Counted from the first letter of the stretch, positions 1 to 9,538 are shown. The stretch: DNA of 64,000 bases from G965216695 sp965216695 (GCA_965216695.1 OZ244212.1:3038001-3102000), one strand, 5' to 3'. Notes: generated by a model from the sequence alone, not told the origin. Numbers and translations are program-made.

Positions 1-151
1 TCAACGCGCGTCACAGCCGAGTATCCGCGAATACGTATGCGCGAATCGGTCCGCCGGTGCATCTTGCGAGACGCGCCGCGAATCCTTCACCATGCCGGCA
101 GTTAAACGTCGGCGTAAGGAAAGATCAAGGTGTCCGGTAAGGGATATCGGC

Positions 152-871
152 GTGATTGAGCTGGGAGGCGTTACCGGCGTGTTGGCGGGCGTTGCGCTCG
201 TAGCGGCTGCGCTCGTGTACTTCGTGCGCCAACGTCAGTCGCGCATCGCGTTCGTTCGCGCACAGGGTTGGCAATGGGTGGGTCGCGATGCCGGTGCTTT
301 ACCGGATTGGTTGATCGAAACTCGTGCTTCGCGTGTCGGAACGTTGCTAGGACCGAACGTGCGCTTGCGAAATCTTTTCGTTGGAAACGATGGGTCGCTA
401 TCGGTATGCGGCTTTCAGAAGGAAACCTTCGCGAAATCAGGGCACGCTGCCGCTTCGTTGCAAACGTTTCTGTTTCTGCACGACCCCGGGTTACGTGAAC
501 CGTTGCCAGAAGTGCTGTTCACACAATCGGGTACGCTCGGCGATACGATCGCCAGGAACCTCGGTGAGATTACGTCAGAAGAAACCGGGGGGTATCGCTT
601 GCGCGAGAGTCTTCCGGGTTTCGAGCGCTGGACGGTACGCGCGTCCGAGGCTGGCGAATTGTGGCTTCGGTCTGCTGCCGGACAGCACCTGGCCTCAGCG
701 TTGGCCGCGTTTGAACCGCGTCCTTATCATGGATTCGGCATGTCGGGTTCCGTTGCGTTTGCTGAAGGTATTGATCTGAGCAGCCGTCGTCTTGAAGCGC
801 TGCACGCCGACCTCGGCGCTTTTCATCGGCGGGTGGCGGGTGCGCTCGCATCGAAGCCAGGTAGCGAGTAA
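152..871 (+). CDS. Membrane-anchored protein of unknown function
   Basis: I do not recognise the family. The protein has one N-terminal hydrophobic segment (about residues 5-24, VLAGVALVAAALVYFV core) followed by a basic RQRQSR stop-transfer stretch and a soluble domain of about 200 residues, so it is probably a single-pass inner-membrane protein with a cytoplasmic body. I chose the GTG at 152 because AAGGGA lies seven bases upstream. The in-frame ATG at 92 has no ribosome binding site and would add 20 mostly basic residues before the membrane segment. It stands alone and is convergent with the regulator gene to its right. No catalytic motif is apparent. Confidence 0.6.
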   Translation: MIELGGVTGVLAGVALVAAALVYFVRQRQSRIAFVRAQGWQWVGRDAGALPDWLIETRASRVGTLLGPNVRLRNLFVGNDGSLSVCGFQKETFAKSGHAAASLQTFLFLHDPGLREPLPEVLFTQSGTLGDTIARNLGEITSEETGGYRLRESLPGFERWTVRASEAGELWLRSAAGQHLASALAAFEPRPYHGFGMSGSVAFAEGIDLSSRRLEALHADLGAFHRRVAGALASKPGSE

Positions 872-966
872 CGGGTTGGTAACTGGCTGGCGAAGGGTCC
901 GTGGATGAATTAAGCGTAGCGTTGCAACGTTGTTGGTCGTGGTTTGCGTTGCCACTGGGTAGCTCG

Positions 967-2760
967 CTAGCCGGGACAATGGTCCGGGTTGCCGATCGTT
1001 TCCATCATCAGAGTCTTGTAGTCGGCGTTTTGCCGCAACGCATCAAACCCGGTGAATGGGTAGACGCGCACGTAGAAGAATTCCCAGCGATCGCCTAGGG
1101 CCCAGCCGTGACGAAGCCAGCGCACGGCTTCGGAAACATTGCCCAGTGCGGCGTACGCGTGCACGTAGCGCCGCCACGCAGTGTTGCGGGGACCGGGAAT
1201 ACTCCCAGATTCCAGAGCCTGTGCGCCTCGTAACATTGCGCGACCCAAGCGCTCGGCCGGCGGATCGCTCGGGTCGGGTTGCACGAGTTGAAAGTCTGCG
1301 GGCAGCGCATGGAGCGCTTCGTCAATGCGGCCAACGGACTCGAGCACGTGGCTGCGTAGCACTTGAGCGCGATGGTCGTCCGGGGAATCGAGCAGAATCT
1401 GATCCAGACTCGCAAGCGCGTCCGCGTATCTGCGCGCGTACCACAGATACTGTGCGCGCGAGCGGCGCGCGTGCATATTCAGGGGATTGAACTCGAGCTC
1501 TCGGTCGAGCACTGCGAGTGCTTCGTCGAACCTTCCGCAGTGGGCGAGGTAGTCCGCGGCGTAGACGGGCGGCCGCGTTGTATTGCGCAGTGCGCGAGCC
1601 AGGTTGCGCTCGGCAGTCTCGTAGTCGCCGTCGTACTTCGCGAGCTCGGCGTTCAGCAGCAGTGCGAGCGGTTCATCGGGTACGCTGGATAGTGCTTTGG
1701 CTGCGTGATCGCGAATCAGCGCCATGCCGCGTGCGTGGTCGATGGCGAACCAGTTCACGAGACCGCGATATGCGTAGCCTCTGATCGCGTGCGCCCGCGC
1801 AAACGACGGATCAATCTGCAACGCCTGATCCGTATACGCGAGCATCTGTTGAACCCCATCTGCGCGGCCGGTTGCGCCCACCACAAATGCGCGCAGAAGC
1901 GCGAGGCGTGCGCTCTCGGACGCGGTTCCCAGATCCCGGTTGCGGGCATCGGTAAACGTGTGAACGAACTGCGCAACCTGTCTGGCAACGTCGCGCTGGG
2001 CCTGGCGTTTCGCGGGAGCAGACGAGGTGAACTCGTGCGACGCAATGGTTCTTCCCGTTCTGCTGAGATGGACCGTCAGGCCTGTCTCACCGTTCGATTG
2101 CTCGTGCACCGTTCCCGTTAACCGATACCCGGGCGCAGTAGTGCGTGCTTGCCGGCTGAGCGACAGAAAAGGGATGCGTACCAGGTTGCGAATAATCTCA
2201 GCGTGCAGTTCCTCGGCGAGCGGCGCCGTCGACGCGCTTGGGGCACCAAGCGGCTGGACGCTGATTACGACGTCTTCGAGCCCAGCCGTGGAAGGCGCCG
2301 ACGTTCGCAGCGCAATGGCTGCTGCGGCAGCCGCCAGCAGAACGAAAGCACCGACCATCAGTCCCTTGAGTACAGGGCGTGACGTTGTTTGGGCGGGGCG
2401 TTGTTGGGGGGCACCCGATGAATGGTGCGCAGACGTCGGTGCGATCAATCGGTAGCCGTGTTTTGTCAGAGTTTCGATGTAGGTGGGGTTGCGCGGGTTG
2501 TCGCCGAGTAGTTTACGCAGGCGTGCAATAACCTGGTGCAAAGCGTTGTCGCCGACCACTACGTCAGACCACACCGTGTCCATCAACTCGCTGGTGGATA
2601 CCCCCTCTGGCGCGCGCTCCGCCAGAACCGACAGCACCGAGAATTCTTTGGGGTCAAGGACGTGCTCGGTGTCCCCGCGCACAAGACGACGCGCAGAAAC
2701 GGCGAGCGTCCACCCGCCGATCGTCACGGTGCCCGCTGCACTCTCGAATTCCGATGCCAC
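967..2760 (-). CDS. ToxR/CadC-like membrane transcriptional regulator with TPR repeats
   Basis: A winged-helix DNA-binding domain of the OmpR/PhoB C-terminal type occupies residues about 13-107 (LDPKEFSVL, recognition-helix region DNALHQVIARLRKLLGD, wing HGYRLIAP). A single membrane helix follows at about 131-151. The remaining C-terminal part carries alanine-rich helical pairs typical of tetratricopeptide repeats (for example the RAHAIRGYAYRGL and ALAVLDRELEFNPLN units). This is the layout of CadC/ToxR-type one-component regulators: the DNA-binding domain is cytoplasmic and the TPR part, about 430 residues, is periplasmic and probably senses or binds a partner. GGGGAG lies eleven bases before the ATG. 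No target operator could be identified. The divergent small lipoprotein gene is the nearest candidate target. Confidence 0.85.
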   Translation of the reverse strand: MASEFESAAGTVTIGGWTLAVSARRLVRGDTEHVLDPKEFSVLSVLAERAPEGVSTSELMDTVWSDVVVGDNALHQVIARLRKLLGDNPRNPTYIETLTKHGYRLIAPTSAHHSSGAPQQRPAQTTSRPVLKGLMVGAFVLLAAAAAAIALRTSAPSTAGLEDVVISVQPLGAPSASTAPLAEELHAEIIRNLVRIPFLSLSRQARTTAPGYRLTGTVHEQSNGETGLTVHLSRTGRTIASHEFTSSAPAKRQAQRDVARQVAQFVHTFTDARNRDLGTASESARLALLRAFVVGATGRADGVQQMLAYTDQALQIDPSFARAHAIRGYAYRGLVNWFAIDHARGMALIRDHAAKALSSVPDEPLALLLNAELAKYDGDYETAERNLARALRNTTRPPVYAADYLAHCGRFDEALAVLDRELEFNPLNMHARRSRAQYLWYARRYADALASLDQILLDSPDDHRAQVLRSHVLESVGRIDEALHALPADFQLVQPDPSDPPAERLGRAMLRGAQALESGSIPGPRNTAWRRYVHAYAALGNVSEAVRWLRHGWALGDRWEFFYVRVYPFTGFDALRQNADYKTLMMETIGNPDHCPG

Positions 2761-2979
2761 GCGTTCTTTTTCTCCCCGCGTCCTGGGCTGGGCAATCTCA
2801 ACGGATCATCGCAGAGCCGGACAGATCCGAAGGCGAGTATATCGAGGCGAGCGTGGGTGTCGGTAAGAGATTGATTAGTAATAGAAAAGAAGGATTTCAG
2901 AACTTAATCAGAAGTTTCGAAGGACCCCATTCGGGCGATTGCGCGAGCGTGAACGCATCGTTGAACAGGGGGTCTCGAG

Positions 2980-3240
2980 ATGCGAACTTGGATGAATCCG
3001 TTGGTGTCGGTTGTACCGTTGGTGTTGGTCGGGCTATCTGGCTGCGCGGCGAACGGACCCGCGCCAGGCAGCTTGGCAGACATTGAATTGAAAGCGCGGC
3101 ATCAGGCAGTCAGCCAGTGTATCCGCACGATGGCTGCGCGCTATCCGCTGGTACCGTCACCGGCGGTGTGGGATGCATGCCAGAGCGCGTATTTCCGGCG
3201 TGGCCCGGTCACGCAGCGGGTGCGGACCGGGCGTCTTTAA
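2980..3240 (+). CDS. Small putative lipoprotein
   Basis: An 86-residue protein with a lipoprotein signal peptide: positively charged start (MRTW), hydrophobic core and lipobox LSGC, which puts the acylated cysteine at about residue 22. The mature part is about 65 residues with two further cysteines and no recognised domain. It is divergent from the ToxR-like regulator (219 bp gap) and convergent with TonB receptor 1. Localisation by the Lol pathway is inferred; function is unknown. Confidence 0.6.
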   Translation: MRTWMNPLVSVVPLVLVGLSGCAANGPAPGSLADIELKARHQAVSQCIRTMAARYPLVPSPAVWDACQSAYFRRGPVTQRVRTGRL

Positions 3241-3285
3241 CCTCGCCGGTGCATATCTCAGGGTGCCTGAACTGCGCTACGTACC

Positions 3286-5499
3286 CTACAGGTCGAATCC
3301 CACGGTGAGCCCCCAGCGGCGCGGCGCGCTGATGGTGTTGGTGTCGAACAAGGCACCTACGGCGGTCAATGCGGTTTGATATACCTCATCGGTTGCGTTC
3401 TTCAGGAAGAACGAGGCGTAGTAACGCTCGGACGGTGGTCGCCAGGTGACGCTCAGATCGAGCATGTCGTAGGAACCTATCTCACCTTTCTCAACGCCCG
3501 ACGCGAGGTTGTTCTGTTTGGATACGTAAATCCAGTCGGCACGGAACGTTGCGGAACCGCGATCGCCCAGCTCGGCGTCGTAGGTCAACCCGGCTGCAAG
3601 CGTCCACTTCGGCGCGCGCTGCAGATCGATGTCCGAGTTGTCGGTTACGTTCGTGTCACCGTTCAGGTCGGCGATAAACTCGTCGTACTCGGCGTCGTTG
3701 TAACCGAGCGCCAGATTCATCTGCAGACCGGCGGCAGGAACCGCCACGATTTCAAGCTCCAGGCCCCGCACCGTTGCGGTCGCGGCGTTGTCCGTGAGCG
3801 TCTCCTGGGGATTGGGCGCATCGGGGTCCGGTAGATTGCGGATGATCGTTCGCTGCAGATCTTCGTACTCGTTCCAGAACAGGGCGACGTTCGTGCGTAG
3901 TCGGTCGTCCAGCCAGTCGGCTTTCAGGCCCACTTCCCAGGCGTCCACCTCTTCCTCGTCGAAGGGACCGAAAGCGAACGGCGTACCCGACCGCCCGTTG
4001 AAACCGCCGCTTTTGAAGCCTTTCGAAAACGTGGCGTACACCATGGCGTTGTCGTTGAGCTGAAAATCGACGCCAACTTTCGGACCGAAGTTCGACCAGC
4101 TGTCGTCCAGGTCGAAACGCGTGGAGAGGTTCGGAAACGGAGAAAACAGCGTGGCGAAGAAATCTTTGTCCTCGCTCGTGTAGCGCCCGCCGAGCGTAAC
4201 GCGGAGTCTGTCGGATACGTTGTAGTCTACCTGCGCGAATACCGCCTCGTTCGTGTGCTCCTGACCTGTAATCGCGTTTATGTGGGCGATGTTGCCGGAG
4301 TTGGTCACGTCGATGAATGTGTCCCGCCGCAGAAAGTAGTCCTGTTCGAAGTAGTAGACACCTGCCACGAGATTGAGATTCTCATTCAGGTTCACCGCGT
4401 AGCGCAGCTCAGTGGACCATTGCTCGTGCGGTTCGTCGCGCAGAATTTCGAACGCGGGCGCGGCGGTTGCGTCGATGTCGACGCTGATCAACGAATCGGT
4501 TTCCCGGTAGTTCGACACAGACGTCAACGTACCGGCGCCAATATCCCAGTTTGCCTCGACTGTGATGCCCCAGATGTCATTCTCGATAAAGCCCGGCACG
4601 TTGAAGTTGAGTGTGCGCTGGTCGGCGCCCGCTTCGAATTGCGGTTCTCCGAAGAATATGGGCACCAGCTGCGTCGGCAGGCCGACCGGCACCTGTGGAA
4701 CCGGTAGCGATCGTTCGCGCAGATATTCGCCGATCAGCGTAAGCTCAAACGTGTCGGTAGGTGTGAAATGGATGATCGGTCGCAGATTCAGCGAGTCGGT
4801 GCCACCGGCATCGCGGGTCGCGCGGTTACCGGCACCCCCCGAGAAGGTGTTTTTGTAGTAGCCGTCGTATTCAGCAGACAGCACGGCTATTTTTGCGGCG
4901 AGTTTCCCTTCTACCAGCGGCGCCTCTAATGCAACGCGTATGTCTCGCTGCCCATGCTCCCCGACAGTAACGCTACCGCGCGCGCCAAGCTCACCCGACG
5001 GTCGCTTCGTACGGTAGTGTACGGCGCCACCGGTTGTGTTGCGTCCGAACAGGGTGCCTTGTGGTCCGCGCAGAATCTCCACCTGCTCCACGTCGAACAG
5101 ATCGAGAGCCGTGTTTGCAGGGCGGGGAATGTACACGCCATCCACAAAAATCGCGACCGGCGGGTCCACGGACGAATCGATGTCTGAGTTACCGATGCCG
5201 CGAATGAAGATCGCTGTGGAGCTAGAGAACGCAGATATGTTGGAAAACAGGACGTTCGGCGAACGCACGTTCAGATCGGTCAGATCGGTGGCGAAGACGC
5301 GCTCGAGACTTTCACCAGTAAGGGCGGTCACCGCGACAGGGCTCTCCTGCAGCGACTCTTCCCGTTTGCGGGCCGTAACCACGATCTCTTCGACCGTCGC
5401 GACGCGTTCGTCCGTTTGCGCGTTTACGGGTATTGGGTGCGACGCGGCAGCCATACACACGACAAACACCAGCACCGCGGTCCCCTTTGATACGGTCAC
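3286..5499 (-). CDS. TonB-dependent outer-membrane receptor (1)
   Basis: A 737-residue TonB-dependent receptor: signal peptide ending near VNAQ, a TonB-box-like EEIVVTARKREE stretch just after it, a plug domain (VRSPNVLFSN, FIRGIGNSD, EILRGPQGTLFGRNTTGG) and a 22-strand type barrel ending GLTVGFDL. It takes up an unidentified ligand across the outer membrane using TonB-ExbBD energy. I start it at the GTG at 5499 because AGGAG precedes it by about seven bases and this gives a clean signal peptide; the longer reading from 5553 adds 18 basic residues. It belongs to the iron-complex/siderophore-like half of the family by plug sequence (FGRNTTGG), but the substrate cannot be told. No sigma/anti-sigma or transporter partner is adjacent. 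Confidence 0.9.
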   Translation of the reverse strand: MTVSKGTAVLVFVVCMAAASHPIPVNAQTDERVATVEEIVVTARKREESLQESPVAVTALTGESLERVFATDLTDLNVRSPNVLFSNISAFSSSTAIFIRGIGNSDIDSSVDPPVAIFVDGVYIPRPANTALDLFDVEQVEILRGPQGTLFGRNTTGGAVHYRTKRPSGELGARGSVTVGEHGQRDIRVALEAPLVEGKLAAKIAVLSAEYDGYYKNTFSGGAGNRATRDAGGTDSLNLRPIIHFTPTDTFELTLIGEYLRERSLPVPQVPVGLPTQLVPIFFGEPQFEAGADQRTLNFNVPGFIENDIWGITVEANWDIGAGTLTSVSNYRETDSLISVDIDATAAPAFEILRDEPHEQWSTELRYAVNLNENLNLVAGVYYFEQDYFLRRDTFIDVTNSGNIAHINAITGQEHTNEAVFAQVDYNVSDRLRVTLGGRYTSEDKDFFATLFSPFPNLSTRFDLDDSWSNFGPKVGVDFQLNDNAMVYATFSKGFKSGGFNGRSGTPFAFGPFDEEEVDAWEVGLKADWLDDRLRTNVALFWNEYEDLQRTIIRNLPDPDAPNPQETLTDNAATATVRGLELEIVAVPAAGLQMNLALGYNDAEYDEFIADLNGDTNVTDNSDIDLQRAPKWTLAAGLTYDAELGDRGSATFRADWIYVSKQNNLASGVEKGEIGSYDMLDLSVTWRPPSERYYASFFLKNATDEVYQTALTAVGALFDTNTISAPRRWGLTVGFDL

Positions 5500-5638
5500 G
5501 GCTCTTCTCCTCTGCTCTCTCCAGCCCGCTGGATACCTTAGGCGGTGCTGCAAAGCAAGTACAATTGAGGGACGTCTGACGTCGATACCACGGACGCAGG
5601 CGGCGCTGGACCGGGCCTAGACGCTTGGAGGAGGTGTG

Positions 5639-5785
5639 ATGACGACGCGGCAACGGGCGTCGACCGTGCGTCCGCACGATGTCCGCCGACTGTTCCCGGT
5701 GCCGCGCTGTGCGTCAAATCAGAAGCGTACGCCCAGGCTCAACGCGTACGTGTTGAAGGAATCGCCGGAGGTGTCGTGGCCCTGA
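5639..5785 (+). CDS. Possible 48-codon small ORF behind a strong Shine-Dalgarno
   Basis: An ATG at 5639 sits just after GGAGGAGG, one of the best ribosome binding sites in the window, and opens a 48-codon frame ending at TGA 5783-5785. The product would be basic (starts MTTRQRASTVRP). Its 3' half runs antisense to the end of the beta-barrel gene at 5719-6231, so it may be chance. No homology is recognised. Confidence 0.2.
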   Translation: MTTRQRASTVRPHDVRRLFPVPRCASNQKRTPRLNAYVLKESPEVSWP

Positions 5786-6231
5786 TACATCAGGCGTGCC
5801 GTCCACTGATCGGACATCTGCCACTCGCCGCCCGCGCCCCACATCAGCTGTGTGTCGCTGTCGGATCCGCTGACGGTGGTGCCGCCGAAAGAGACGGACG
5901 CCTCGGCATCGATGTAGGAACCGCCGAGCTGGCCGATAAGCCGTGTGTTGTCACTCAGCGGCAAATAGCCGTTAACGGTGAGTGTGAAGCCGTAGCCGTC
6001 CACTTCCACCAGTCCGGTGTCGTCCTCCATGTAGTACTGCGCGCCGCCTTCCAACCCTATGTGCTGGGAAAAGTCCTGGCTGTAGTAAGCGCCCACGCTC
6101 AATGCACCGAGCGGACCGGAATCCCAGACGCCACCGGATATACCGAAGCGTCCTTCCGCGTTGGCATTGACGGTGGTGCACAGTGCACCGGCGAACACGG
6201 TGGTAGCTGCAATCTTACGGATCGAATTCAT
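5719..6231 (-). CDS. Small outer-membrane beta-barrel protein
   Basis: A 170-residue exported protein: basic start (MNSIRKIA), signal peptide ending near NANA, then alternating amphipathic strands with a C-terminal GVRF. A terminal Phe is the usual signal for BAM-mediated insertion. Size and strand pattern suggest an eight-stranded barrel of the OmpA-like/OmpW-like transmembrane type (family level only). The ATG at 6231 has GGAG nine bases upstream, and starting there gives a proper signal peptide, unlike the longer reading from 6300. It lies alone between TonB receptor 1 and the thioesterase. Confidence 0.75.
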   Translation of the reverse strand: MNSIRKIAATTVFAGALCTTVNANAEGRFGISGGVWDSGPLGALSVGAYYSQDFSQHIGLEGGAQYYMEDDTGLVEVDGYGFTLTVNGYLPLSDNTRLIGQLGGSYIDAEASVSFGGTTVSGSDSDTQLMWGAGGEWQMSDQWTARLMYQGHDTSGDSFNTYALSLGVRF

Positions 6232-6505
6232 AGTATTTTCTCCAAAAGTCCTGACCCCATTTCGAATGCCTGCAGCGATGCGGCATCCGCAGGGACGCAA
6301 CGATAGTCATCTGCGGATTGGTTTCTGAGAAACTGCGCAACACATTGTCAGGTACGCGGCGCTTCTGAATGAGCGAGGGTGCAATTTGAGAACTGCTGCA
6401 GAATTTCCGGAGTGTGGGATGCGTCTTGTAAGGCAATGGCAGAACGGTTACTGGCCGCTACTATCGGTCGCAGGTGTGGTCGTAGGAACCTGATAGGAGA
6501 GATCC

Positions 6506-6913
6506 GTGCATAACGATGAAAGCAGAGCCCGTGTGCTGCAGGGTGATCAGGCCATCATGGATCTATTTGGCATGCGCTTCGTACGAGCCGAAAACGGGGA
6601 AGCCGAAGTGCGTTGCGTGGTGCCGCAAGCGCTAATCAACGCCGCGGGGCTCGCCCACGGTGCGGTCGCCTTCGCGCTGGCGGATCAATCGGCCGCCTAC
6701 GCTGTTGGTTCGCTGGGCGCTACTGGCGTCACGACCGCTACGGCGCTGAATTACGTGCGCGCTGCGCGCGCCGGAGCAGAGCTGTCGGCGATTGCGCTCG
6801 TTCAGGCGCATTCGCGGCGCACGGCGAGCGTACGCGTTGATGTGCGGGAGGTTGCCGACGACACGCTGATCGCGCACGGCGTGTTCGGATTTCAGCGGCT
6901 GGCCAACAGATAG
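6506..6913 (+). CDS. PaaI-type hotdog acyl-CoA thioesterase
   Basis: A 135-residue single hotdog domain. The central helix sequence AGLAHGAVAFALADQSAAYAV carries the HG and the ADQ/ADT-type acid of PaaI/YbgC-like thioesterases, in which an Asp in this helix activates water to hydrolyse the acyl-CoA thioester. The strand TATALNYVRAARAG is also typical. The length matches the family. The start is the GTG at 6506, five bases after AGGAGAG. It is convergent with the acyl-CoA synthetase gene, only 19 bases apart, so the two may act on related acyl-CoA pools. The physiological substrate (aryl-acetyl or medium-chain) is unknown. Confidence 0.8.
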   Translation: MHNDESRARVLQGDQAIMDLFGMRFVRAENGEAEVRCVVPQALINAAGLAHGAVAFALADQSAAYAVGSLGATGVTTATALNYVRAARAGAELSAIALVQAHSRRTASVRVDVREVADDTLIAHGVFGFQRLANR

Positions 6914-6926
6914 GTTTAGGTGCTGT

Positions 6927-6946
6927 TGGGGATCACCCGATCCCCA
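6927..6946. terminator. Hairpin between convergent genes
   Basis: A perfect 8-bp stem (TGGGGATC / GATCCCCA) with an ACCC loop sits between the convergent thioesterase and synthetase genes and includes the synthetase stop codon. There is no T-run, so intrinsic termination is only possible, not shown. Confidence 0.4.
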
Positions 6947-8564
6947 GTTCGTTCTTCAGGCGTGCTTGCAGCTCGTATTTCAGGATTTTGGTGGCGCCCA
7001 TCGGCCACTCGTCCACAAAGCGCACGAATCGCGGGATCTTGAAGCTCGCTATTTCGCCCTGGCAGAACGCCACTATGTCTTCTTCGGTTGCCGACGCCCC
7101 GGGTTTCAGTTCTATGAACGCCGCAGGCACCTCGCCGTACTTGGCGTCCGGAATTCCAACGAGCTGCGCCATGTTCACGGCGGGATGTGTGGACAGAAAG
7201 CCTTCCACCTCCACCGCGGCTACGTTTTCCCCTCCCACTTTCAGCATGTCCTTAAGACGGCCGCGGAACGTGACGCGGCCGTCTGCATCCCGGCTACCCA
7301 GGTCACCGGTCCGAAACCAACCTCCGTCGTAAAACGACTCCGCGGTTTTCTCCGGCGCGTTCAGGTAGCCCGCAAACACGCCGCGGCCTCGTACCACAAT
7401 TTCCCCGGGCGTCTCCGGAGGCAGTGACTGGCCGGTGTCCGGGTCGCGAATGTCGATCTCGTTTCCCGGAAGCGCGGGGCCGGAGCATTGCGTACGCTGA
7501 TCCAGCGGGTCGGATCGATAACACATGGCTGCGGAGCCCCCGGTTTCGGTCATGCCGAATACCGTAATCTGCGTGGTGTGCGGCATTCTGCGCTGCATCG
7601 CGGCGAGTTCTTCGGGCGGGCCGACGTTGACGATGGTACGCACGGATTCGAACGTGGCGGCGTGGTAGTCGGGGTGGTTGAGCAGCTGCATCGTGATCGT
7701 TGCGAAGGCCGGAAACATCACCGTTGCGCGTTCGCGCCGGATCATGGCCAGCGCAGCGTCGGCTTCGAAGTGGGTCATTGAAAGAAGTGTTCCACCCACG
7801 TGCAGAATTCCGGTCAGCGGTTGAGTGAACGCGGTGTGGAACATCGGCAGCGGCCCCCACAGCACGTCGCCTTCAACGAGTCCCAGGCGTTCGACACCGC
7901 CCACCACACCTGCGTGCTGCAACACGATGTGGTCGAGCGGGCAGCCTTTCGGCATTGCGGTAGTGCCAGACGTGTAGATCAGCAATGCCGTGTCCTCGGC
8001 ACGAACGGCGTTGCGCCGGGCATCGACTATTTCGGGCGGGACGTGCTCTCCTGCGGCGTAAAAGTTGCGGCGGGTCATGAACCCATCGCGCGGAGTATCC
8101 CCAAGTGTTACCGCGGCGTTCAGCTGCGGTACGATGGAAAGCGACAGGTCCGCGCCGTGCGGCCGGTCTGCGAGCCCCGGCAGCGCGCGGTGCAGCAGGG
8201 TCACGTAATCCGTGTGCTGTTCCACCAGCGCGTTCGTGAACAGGAGTTTCACGCCGGAATCGGACGTAACGTGGGCAATCTCACGTGCTTTGAAGCGGGC
8301 GTTGTATAGCACCGGCACGGCGCCGATCATCGACGCGCCGAAAAGTAAATCCACGAAGTCGAGGCAGTTTGCCATCAGAATACCGACGCGGTCGCCGGGC
8401 TCTACGCCGAGCGCAATCATGGATTGCCCGGCGCGACGGGCCCGGCTCTCCAGCTCCGCATAGGTAACGCGTTCGTCGACCAGCACGATGCAGTCCCGGT
8501 CGGGATGCCGTTGCGCGCCCCGTTGCAGTAAACCGGCGAGCGGGATGGCGGCGTTCGACGGCAT
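6933..8564 (-). CDS. AMP-binding acyl-CoA synthetase
   Basis: A 543-residue member of the ANL superfamily, which activates a carboxylic acid with ATP and then transfers it to CoA. The phosphate-binding motif YTSGTTAMPKG lies near residue 195, the A5-type motif GMTETGG near 345, the hinge region GWFRTGDLG near 410 and the C-terminal catalytic lysine motif ATKILKYEL near 530. Full length, so probably active. It is the third gene of a tight minus-strand operon behind the E1-alpha and E1-beta genes (five bases between E1-beta stop and this ATG). The substrate is unknown: medium/long-chain or branched acids are the usual range of this subgroup. No signal or membrane segment. Confidence 0.88.
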   Translation of the reverse strand: MPSNAAIPLAGLLQRGAQRHPDRDCIVLVDERVTYAELESRARRAGQSMIALGVEPGDRVGILMANCLDFVDLLFGASMIGAVPVLYNARFKAREIAHVTSDSGVKLLFTNALVEQHTDYVTLLHRALPGLADRPHGADLSLSIVPQLNAAVTLGDTPRDGFMTRRNFYAAGEHVPPEIVDARRNAVRAEDTALLIYTSGTTAMPKGCPLDHIVLQHAGVVGGVERLGLVEGDVLWGPLPMFHTAFTQPLTGILHVGGTLLSMTHFEADAALAMIRRERATVMFPAFATITMQLLNHPDYHAATFESVRTIVNVGPPEELAAMQRRMPHTTQITVFGMTETGGSAAMCYRSDPLDQRTQCSGPALPGNEIDIRDPDTGQSLPPETPGEIVVRGRGVFAGYLNAPEKTAESFYDGGWFRTGDLGSRDADGRVTFRGRLKDMLKVGGENVAAVEVEGFLSTHPAVNMAQLVGIPDAKYGEVPAAFIELKPGASATEEDIVAFCQGEIASFKIPRFVRFVDEWPMGATKILKYELQARLKNELGIG

Positions 8565-8569
8565 TGCGG

Positions 8570-9538
8570 TCAGATCACCTGAGCGACGGCGTCGAGTATG
8601 TCGTCCTTATTGGGGAGGTACTGTTGTTCCAGCACCGGTGCGAACGGCACCGGCGTGAAGGGTGCGCCCACGCGCTGCACCGGTGCGTCCAGATAGTCGA
8701 ATGCATGTTCTGAGATCGTCGCCGCAATTTCCGCGCCGATCCCACAGGTGCGTACTGCTTCGTGTACCACGACCGCGCGCGTGGTTTTCCTGACCGACTC
8801 GAGAATGGTGTCGGTGTCCAGCGGTGAGAGGGTTCGCGGATCGATCACTTCTGCGCTCACTCCGCGTTGCTGCAGTTCATCCGCCGCCGCCATTGCGTCC
8901 AGAACCATCCGGCCGGTGGCGACGATCGTTACGTCGCTTCCCGTGCGTTTTACCTCGGCGACGCCGATCGGCACTTCGTACGCGGTGTCCGGCACCTCGC
9001 AACTCGTCTGCATGCAGCGTTTGTTGCTCACGTATATCACCGGGTTGTCATCGCGGATCGCCGAAATCAGCAGTCCCTTGGCGTCGTACGCGTTGGTGGG
9101 CATAACCACCTTCAGACCCGGCACGTGGCAGAACCAGGCTTCGAGACTGCCGGAGTGCTGGGCGGCCGAACTGCTGTCTATACCGGCGTGCGTGGTGATG
9201 ACGATCGGCAATGTCGCCTGACCGCCGAGCATGTACTTCATTTTGGCCATCTGGTTCACGATCTGATCCATGGCCACCGCAACGAAGTCCATGATCATGA
9301 TCTCGATGATTGGGCGAAGACCTACCGCCGCGGAACCGACGCCGATGCCCGTCAGCGCGAGCTCCGAAATGGCCGTGTTGACGATGCGTTTGTCACCATA
9401 CTTCGCGTGCAGACCGGCTTCGGTGCCGAACGGTCCGCCCACGCGCACGTCCTCGCCGGCAACAAACACGCGCTCGTCGCGGCCCATTTCCTGGTCGATC
9501 GCTTCGTTGATCGCCGCGGTCATCGTTTTCTCGCTCAT
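8570..9538 (-). CDS. Alpha-keto acid dehydrogenase E1 component, beta subunit
   Basis: A 322-residue transketolase-like beta subunit: N-terminal pyrimidine-binding domain (INEAIDQEMGRDERVFVAGED, with the conserved GED motif, then FGTEAGL) and C-terminal transketolase-C domain (VVVHEAVRTCGIG, PVQRVGAPFTPVPF). With the alpha subunit it forms an alpha2beta2 E1 that decarboxylates a 2-oxo acid (pyruvate, acetoin or branched-chain type) on thiamine diphosphate. The ATG at 9538 overlaps the alpha-subunit stop by four bases (ATGA), a sign of translational coupling; a longer reading from 9607 would overlap the alpha gene and is rejected. No E2 (lipoyl acyltransferase) or E3 gene is adjacent. Confidence 0.9.
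   Translation of the reverse strand: MSEKTMTAAINEAIDQEMGRDERVFVAGEDVRVGGPFGTEAGLHAKYGDKRIVNTAISELALTGIGVGSAAVGLRPIIEIMIMDFVAVAMDQIVNQMAKMKYMLGGQATLPIVITTHAGIDSSSAAQHSGSLEAWFCHVPGLKVVMPTNAYDAKGLLISAIRDDNPVIYVSNKRCMQTSCEVPDTAYEVPIGVAEVKRTGSDVTIVATGRMVLDAMAAADELQQRGVSAEVIDPRTLSPLDTDTILESVRKTTRAVVVHEAVRTCGIGAEIAATISEHAFDYLDAPVQRVGAPFTPVPFAPVLEQQYLPNKDDILDAVAQVI

Noticed and set aside
1..93. Minus-strand frame of about 30 codons ending at TGA on positions 1-3
   Set aside because: It overlaps the 5' end of the first gene's region, has no ribosome binding site and no recognisable product.
3290..3310. GGTCGAATCCC resembling a tRNA T-arm
   Set aside because: No acceptor, D or anticodon stem fits around it, and it lies at the end of the TonB receptor 1 frame.
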